From assembly GCA_031253995.1 (NCBI GenBank), contig JAIRVG010000054.1, positions 1 to 64,000 of the forward strand: a DNA stretch of 64,000 nt. The letters run 5' to 3'. Source of the stretch: Paucimonas sp. GTDB lineage: Bacteria; Pseudomonadota; Gammaproteobacteria; Pseudomonadales; Pseudomonadaceae. Of the stretch, positions 59,523-64,000 are shown in pieces. How positions within the stretch are numbered: position 1 is the stretch's first letter; each line of letters begins with the position of its first letter. Both the position numbers and the translations under genes were made by a program. The notes beneath the pieces are model-generated. The model was given only the letters and a program-made list of their open reading frames with translations. It did no database searches and was not told where the DNA came from.

Positions 59523-61507
59523 ATGCTTCGCTGATCATTCCCGAACTCGGCCAGCTGTCGATGATCCTGGCCATCTGCTTCGCCTGCGTGCAGGCCACGC
59601 TGCCGCTGCTCGGCGCCTGGCGCGGCGACAGCCTGTGGATGAGCCTGGCGCGCCCGGCAGCCTGGGGCCAGTTCGCTTTCCTCGCCTTCGCCTTCGCCTG
59701 CCTGACCCACGCCTTCATGACCGACAACTTCTCGGTCGCCTACGTCGCCAGCAACTCCAACAGCGCCTTGCCCTGGTACTACAAGTTCAGTGCGGTGTGG
59801 GGCGCCCACGAAGGCTCGCTGCTGCTCTGGGCGCTGATCCTCGGCGGCTGGACCTTCGCCGTGTCGATCTTCTCCCGGCAACTGCCCCAGGTGATGCTCG
59901 CCCGGGTGCTGGCGGTGATGGGCATGATCAGCGTCGGCTTCCTGTCGTTCCTGATCATCACTTCCAACCCGTTCCAGCGCCTGCTGCCGCAGATCCCCGG
60001 TGACGGCCGCGACCTCAACCCGTTGCTGCAGGACATCGGCCTGATCGTCCACCCGCCGATGCTGTACATGGGCTATGTCGGCTTCTCCGTGGCCTTCGCC
60101 TTCGCCATCGCCGCGTTGCTGGGCGGGCGTCTCGACGCCGCCTGGGCGCGCTGGTCGCGGCCATGGACCATCGTCGCCTGGGCCTTCCTCGGCATCGGCA
60201 TCACCCTCGGCTCCTGGTGGGCCTACTACGAACTCGGCTGGGGCGGCTGGTGGTTCTGGGACCCGGTGGAAAACGCCTCGTTCATGCCCTGGCTGGTGGG
60301 CACGGCGCTGATCCACTCGCTGGCGGTCACGGAAAAACGTGGCGTGTTCAAGAGCTGGACCGTGCTGCTGGCCATCGCCGCGTTCTCCCTCAGCCTGCTC
60401 GGTACCTTCCTGGTCCGTTCCGGCGTGCTGACCTCGGTGCACGCCTTTGCCTCCGATCCCGAGCGCGGCATCTTCATCCTGTTCTTCCTGCTGCTGGTGG
60501 TCGGCGGTTCGCTGACCCTGTTCGCCCTGCGCGCGCCGGTGGTGAAGAGCCAGGTCGGCTTCGCCTTGTGGTCCCGCGAGACCCTGCTGCTGGCCAACAA
60601 CCTGGTGCTGGTGGTGGCGGCCTCGATGATCCTGCTCGGCACCCTCTACCCGCTGGTGCTGGATGCCCTGACCGGCGCCAAGCTGTCGGTCGGCCCGCCG
60701 TACTTCGATGCCCTGTTCATCCCGCTGATGGCGCTGCTGATGGTGGTGCTGGCGGTGGGCGTGATCGTGCGCTGGAAGGACAGCCCGACCCGCTGGCTGC
60801 TGGGCATGCTGACCCCGGTACTGGTGGGCGCCGCGGTATTGGCGCCGATCGGCGGCCTGCTGGTGGACGACTTCGACTGGCCGGTGCTGACCACCTTCGC
60901 CCTGGCCGCGTGGATCGTCCTCGGCGGCGTGCGCGACATCCTCGACAAGACCCGTCACAAGGGCCTGCTCAAGGGTGTTCGCAGCCTGAATCGCAGCTAC
61001 TGGGGCATGCACCTGGCCCACCTGGGCCTGGCGGTCTGCGCCCTGGGCGTGGTGCTGTCGAGCAACAACAGCGCCGAGCGCGACCTGCGCATGGCGCCGG
61101 GCGAGTCGGTGGAGCTGGCCGGCTACCACTTCGTCTTCGAAGGCGCCAAGCACTTCGAAGGCCCCAACTTCACCTCCGACAAGGGCACCGTGCGGGTCCT
61201 GGAGAACGGCCGCGAGATCAGCGTGCTGCACCCGGAAAAACGCCTGTACACCGTGCAGCAGTCGATGATGACCGAAGCCGGGATCGATGCCGGCTTCACC
61301 CGCGACCTCTATGTCGCCCTCGGCGAGCCGCTGCAGAACGGCGCCTGGGCGGTGCGGGTGCATGTCAAGCCGTTCGTCCGCTGGATCTGGCTGGGTGGCC
61401 TGCTCACCGGTCTCGGTGGTTTCCTCGCGGCGCTGGACCGTCGCTATCGAATCAAGGTCAAGACCAAGGTACGTGATGTCCTCGGTCTGGAAGGAGCGAC
61501 TGCATGA
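59519..61507 (+). CDS. ccmF: Cytochrome c heme lyase subunit CcmF
   Basis: A large integral membrane protein of 662 residues that joins heme to apocytochrome c with CcmH and CcmI. The WWD domain is [19 protein letters not shown]. Conserved His residues occur in the [13 protein letters not shown] and HPPMLYMGY loops. About 15 membrane helices are visible. The 3' end overlaps the ccmG start. Confidence 0.96.
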   Translation: MNASLIIPELGQLSMILAICFACVQATLPLLGAWRGDSLWMSLARPAAWGQFAFLAFAFACLTHAFMTDNFSVAYVASNSNSALPWYYKFSAVWGAHEGSLLLWALILGGWTFAVSIFSRQLPQVMLARVLAVMGMISVGFLSFLIITSNPFQRLLPQIPGDGRDLNPLLQDIGLIVHPPMLYMGYVGFSVAFAFAIAALLGGRLDAAWARWSRPWTIVAWAFLGIGITLGSWWAYYELGWGGWWFWDPVENASFMPWLVGTALIHSLAVTEKRGVFKSWTVLLAIAAFSLSLLGTFLVRSGVLTSVHAFASDPERGIFILFFLLLVVGGSLTLFALRAPVVKSQVGFALWSRETLLLANNLVLVVAASMILLGTLYPLVLDALTGAKLSVGPPYFDALFIPLMALLMVVLAVGVIVRWKDSPTRWLLGMLTPVLVGAAVLAPIGGLLVDDFDWPVLTTFALAAWIVLGGVRDILDKTRHKGLLKGVRSLNRSYWGMHLAHLGLAVCALGVVLSSNNSAERDLRMAPGESVELAGYHFVFEGAKHFEGPNFTSDKGTVRVLENGREISVLHPEKRLYTVQQSMMTEAGIDAGFTRDLYVALGEPLQNGAWAVRVHVKPFVRWIWLGGLLTGLGGFLAALDRRYRIKVKTKVRDVLGLEGATA

Positions 61508-62040
61508 AGCGTTGGATCATGGTGCTGCCGCTGGCGGTGTTCCTGCTGGTGGCGGTGTTTCTCTACCGCGGTTTGTACCTCGACCCGGCCGAGCTGCCGT
61601 CGGCGATGATCGGCAAGCCGTTCCCGGCCTTCGCCCTGCCCAACGTGCAGGGTGACCGCCAGCTGACCGAGGCCGACCTCAAGGGCAAGCCGGCGCTGGT
61701 CAACGTCTGGGCGACCTGGTGCATCTCGTGCAAGGTCGAGCACCCGGTGCTGAACAAGCTGGCCCAGCAGGGCGTGGTGATCTACGGCGTCAACTACAAG
61801 GACGTCAATGCCGACGCACTGAAGTGGCTGGCCGAGTTCCACAACCCCTACCAGATGGATATCCGCGACGAGCAGGGCACCCTGGGCCTGGACCTGGGCG
61901 TGTACGGCGCGCCGGAAACCTTCTTCATCGACGCCAAGGGCATCATCCGCGACAAGTACGTCGGCGTGATCGACGAGACCGTCTGGCGCGAGAAGCTGGC
62001 GCCGGTGTACCAGGGCCTGGTCGACGAGGCCAGCCAATGA
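61504..62040 (+). CDS. ccmG: Thiol:disulfide oxidoreductase CcmG (DsbE)
   Basis: A membrane-anchored periplasmic thioredoxin of 178 residues that reduces apocytochrome or CcmH. The active site is WCISC with Cys73 and Cys76, after an N-terminal membrane helix (about 4-22). Typical NYKDVNADALKWL and GVYGAPETFFID segments follow. It overlaps ccmF and ccmH by 4 bases each. Confidence 0.95.
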   Translation: MKRWIMVLPLAVFLLVAVFLYRGLYLDPAELPSAMIGKPFPAFALPNVQGDRQLTEADLKGKPALVNVWATWCISCKVEHPVLNKLAQQGVVIYGVNYKDVNADALKWLAEFHNPYQMDIRDEQGTLGLDLGVYGAPETFFIDAKGIIRDKYVGVIDETVWREKLAPVYQGLVDEASQ

Positions 62041-62513
62041 AGCGCTGGCTCGCAGCCGCCGTGCTCGGCCTGAGCCTGTGCGGCGTGGCCAAGGCGGCCA
62101 TCGACACCTACCAGTTCGCCGACGAGGCCGAACGCGAGCGCTACCGCGAGCTGACCAAGGAACTGCGCTGCCCCAAGTGCCAGAACCAGGACATCGCCGA
62201 CTCCAACGCGCCGATTGCCGCCGACCTGCGCCGGGAAATCTTCCGCATGCTCGGCGAAGGCAAGAGCAACCAGCAGATCGTCGACTTCATGGTGGATCGC
62301 TACGGCGATTTCGTCCGCTACAAGCCAGCCCTGACTGCCAGGACCTGGCTGCTCTGGTTCGGCCCGGCGGCGCTGCTGCTGGGCGGTATCGGCGTGATGG
62401 CGGTGATCGTGCGCAAGCGCCGCGCGCCGGTGAGCAACGGCTCGGCCGACCTTTCTCCCGAGGAGCGCAAGCGCCTCGCCACACTGCTGGACAAAGAACA
62501 GACCCATGACTGA
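62037..62513 (+). CDS. ccmH: Cytochrome c maturation protein CcmH (CycL)
   Basis: A periplasmic, membrane-tethered thioreductase part of the heme lyase complex; 158 residues. A signal peptide (about 1-20, ending VAKA) precedes the domain with [17 protein letters not shown], where Cys45 and Cys48 form the redox pair. One membrane helix is at about 103-122. It ends overlapping ccmI by 8 bases. Confidence 0.95.
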   Translation: MKRWLAAAVLGLSLCGVAKAAIDTYQFADEAERERYRELTKELRCPKCQNQDIADSNAPIAADLRREIFRMLGEGKSNQQIVDFMVDRYGDFVRYKPALTARTWLLWFGPAALLLGGIGVMAVIVRKRRAPVSNGSADLSPEERKRLATLLDKEQTHD

Positions 62514-63705
62514 TTTCTGGCTCGCCTCAGGCCTGCTGTTGCTGGTAGCCCTGAGCTTTTTGCTGATTCCGGTGTTGCGTGGCCGTCGTGCGCAGCAGGA
62601 AGAAGACCGTACCGCCCTCAACGTCGCCCTGTACCAGGAGCGTGTCGCCGAACTGCAGGCCCAGGCCGACGCCGGTGTGCTCGACGCCGATGCGCTGGCC
62701 CGCGGCAAGGACGAAGCGGCCCGTGAACTGCTGGCCGATACCGAGAACGCCGACATCTCGCGCAGCGCGCGGCTGGGCAAGGCGCTGCCGATCGTCGCTG
62801 CGTTCCTGGTGCCGGCGATGGCGGTGGGGCTGTACCTGCACTACGGCGCCAGCGACAAGGTGGCCCTGACCCAGGAGTTCGCCCAGGCGCCCCAGTCCCT
62901 GGACGAAATGACCTCGCGCCTGGAACGCGCCGTCGCCGCCCAGCCGGACAACGCCGAAGGCCTGTACTTCCTCGGCCGCGCCTACATGGCCCAGGAGCGT
63001 CCGGCGGACGCGGCCAAGGCCTTCGAGCGCGCCGTGGGCGTGGCCGGTCGCGCGCCGGAGCTGCTCGGGCAGTGGGCCCAGGCCCTGTACTTCGCCAACG
63101 ACAAGCAGTGGACCCCGCAATTCCAGGCCCTGACCGACGAAGCGCTGAAGGCCGATCCCAAGGAAGTCACCAGCCTCGGCCTGCTGGGCATCGCCGCCTT
63201 CGAGGGCGAGCGCTACCAGGACGCCATCGACTACTGGAACCGCCTGCTGGCGCAGTTGCCGGAAGGCGACAGCTCCCGTGCCGCGCTGCTGGGCGGCATC
63301 GAGAAGGCCAAGGAAAAGGTCGCGGCGGGCGAGGGCAAGGCCTCGGCGCCGGTGGCTGCCTCGGGAGCGAAGCTGACCGTACGCGTGGAACTGGCCGCGG
63401 ACCTGAAGGACAAGGTCAAGCCGGACGACATCGTGTTCATCTTCGCGCGCGCGGCGTCGGGGCCGCCGATGCCGCTGGCGGCCAAGCGGGTCACCGTGGC
63501 GCAGTTGCCGATCGAGGTCGAGCTGAGTGACAGCGACGCGATGATGCCCAACATGAAACTGTCGAGCTTCCCTGAAGTCCAACTGATGGCACGCATCTCG
63601 CGCGCCGGCCAGCCCACCAAGGGCGAATGGGTCGGCAGCGGTGCGCCCCTGGCGAGCACTACCGCGGCGCCACAGCACCTGACCATCGATCGACCGGACC
63701 TATAA
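62506..63705 (+). CDS. ccmI: Cytochrome c maturation protein CcmI (CycH)
   Basis: It is the apocytochrome-binding chaperone of the heme lyase. The 399 residues have two N-terminal membrane segments (about 3-22 and 95-112), TPR repeats (about 135-260, [31 protein letters not shown]) and a C-terminal domain. It is the last ccm gene; the lipoprotein gene follows after 10 bases. Confidence 0.95.
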   Translation: MTDFWLASGLLLLVALSFLLIPVLRGRRAQQEEDRTALNVALYQERVAELQAQADAGVLDADALARGKDEAARELLADTENADISRSARLGKALPIVAAFLVPAMAVGLYLHYGASDKVALTQEFAQAPQSLDEMTSRLERAVAAQPDNAEGLYFLGRAYMAQERPADAAKAFERAVGVAGRAPELLGQWAQALYFANDKQWTPQFQALTDEALKADPKEVTSLGLLGIAAFEGERYQDAIDYWNRLLAQLPEGDSSRAALLGGIEKAKEKVAAGEGKASAPVAASGAKLTVRVELAADLKDKVKPDDIVFIFARAASGPPMPLAAKRVTVAQLPIEVELSDSDAMMPNMKLSSFPEVQLMARISRAGQPTKGEWVGSGAPLASTTAAPQHLTIDRPDL

Positions 63706-63715
63706 GAGAGCTTCC

Positions 63716-64000
63716 ATGAACAGCACCGTACGCCTGACCCTGATTACGCTGGCCCTGGGGTTGAGCGCCTGTACGGTGCACCAGCAGCAGCCGGATCGCC
63801 AGCCGCTGCCGCCGATCGAGACAGCCCCCCCGCCGGGCCCGGTAATCAAGCCGGGCCCGACCCCGCCCAAACCCACCGTCACCCCGACGCCAAAACCCAT
63901 GCCCCGCACCTCGGCCAGCTTCGCCCCGCCACCGGGCGGCGCCAGCCACTGGGACCCCAAGCTCGGCGTGTATGTCCTCGAAGGCAAGACCAACACCTTC
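63716..64000 (+). CDS. Putative lipoprotein, partial (runs off the right edge)
   Basis: The first 95 codons are present. A lipoprotein signal ends with LGLSAC at Cys19, then a very Pro-rich stretch (PPPGPVIKPGPTPPKPTVTPTPKPMP), and then GASHWDPKLGVYVLEGK. The start ATG 63716 has AAGAGAG upstream. The reading frame continues past the window edge without a stop. I recognise no defined family, but it follows ccmI closely and may be co-transcribed. Confidence 0.7.
   Translation, partial: MNSTVRLTLITLALGLSACTVHQQQPDRQPLPPIETAPPPGPVIKPGPTPPKPTVTPTPKPMPRTSASFAPPPGGASHWDPKLGVYVLEGKTNTF

Overview
This window looks like chromosomal DNA of a fluorescent pseudomonad (Pseudomonas fluorescens group or a close relative). 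It is GC-rich and encodes the Pseudomonas-type flagellar regulators FleQ, FleS/FleR and FleN. It carries REP elements with the core GTGGGAGCTGGCTTGCCAGC that I associate with this group. It also keeps in one block the flagellar genes that P. aeruginosa splits between distant loci. Species assignment is inference; no rRNA gene is present.

Layout. (1) Bases 1-357 hold repeats: a structured element at the left edge and one REP. (2) 358-8546 is a sugar and glycosyltransferase operon: CDP-glucose synthesis (RfbF, RfbG), a 3,5-epimerase-like protein, a C-methyltransferase, a reductase/epimerase, a CmcI-like probable O-methyltransferase and a 958-residue protein with three glycosyltransferase-like modules. 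(3) 8558-13594 is a pseudaminic acid operon (pseB, C, F, G, I; no pseH seen) behind a sigma-54-like promoter. (4) 13864-16396 holds a KAS III-like enzyme, a Maf-type flagellin glycosyltransferase and a small companion protein. (5) 16400-20227 is the filament block: a CRP/Vfr-like palindrome, a sigma-28 promoter, then fliC, flaG, fliD, fliS and a fliT-like gene. (6) 20280-24657 is the regulatory block fleQ, fleS, fleR. (7) 24698-30624 is fliEFGHIJ. (8) 30719-33118 is a phosphorelay/partner-switch module (HsbA-, HsbR- and HptB-like). (9) 33215-40103 is fliK, fliLMNOPQR and flhB, followed by a tandemly duplicated flhB tail with REPs. (10) 40354-45574 is flhA, flhF, fleN, fliA. (11) 45669-54621 is cheY, cheZ, cheA, cheB, motC, motD, parC, parP, cheW and a DUF2802 gene. 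(12) On the minus strand, 54745-56642, lie a FliK-like gene and a small FlhB C-domain paralogue. (13) 56788-63705 is the cytochrome c maturation operon ccmABCDEFGHI, and a lipoprotein gene runs off the right edge.

How it fits together. FleQ with sigma-54 is expected to drive fleSR, fliE-J, fliL-flhB and flhA-fliA, and good -24/-12 elements are visible before fleS, fliE, fliL and flhA. A similar element precedes pseB, which suggests that glycan synthesis is timed with flagellar assembly. FliA then drives late genes; clear sigma-28 sites precede fliC and fliS. Regions 2 to 4 most likely build and attach the flagellin glycan. Reverse-strand ORFs opposite these genes were treated as codon shadows.

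The most notable observations are the composite glycosylation island (two nucleotide-sugar routes, a triple glycosyltransferase, KAS III, Maf and no PseH), the FliK/FlhB-like pair next to ccm, the recent duplication at the flhB end, four tandem motifs in the CheA linker, and a perfect CRP-type palindrome upstream of fliC.
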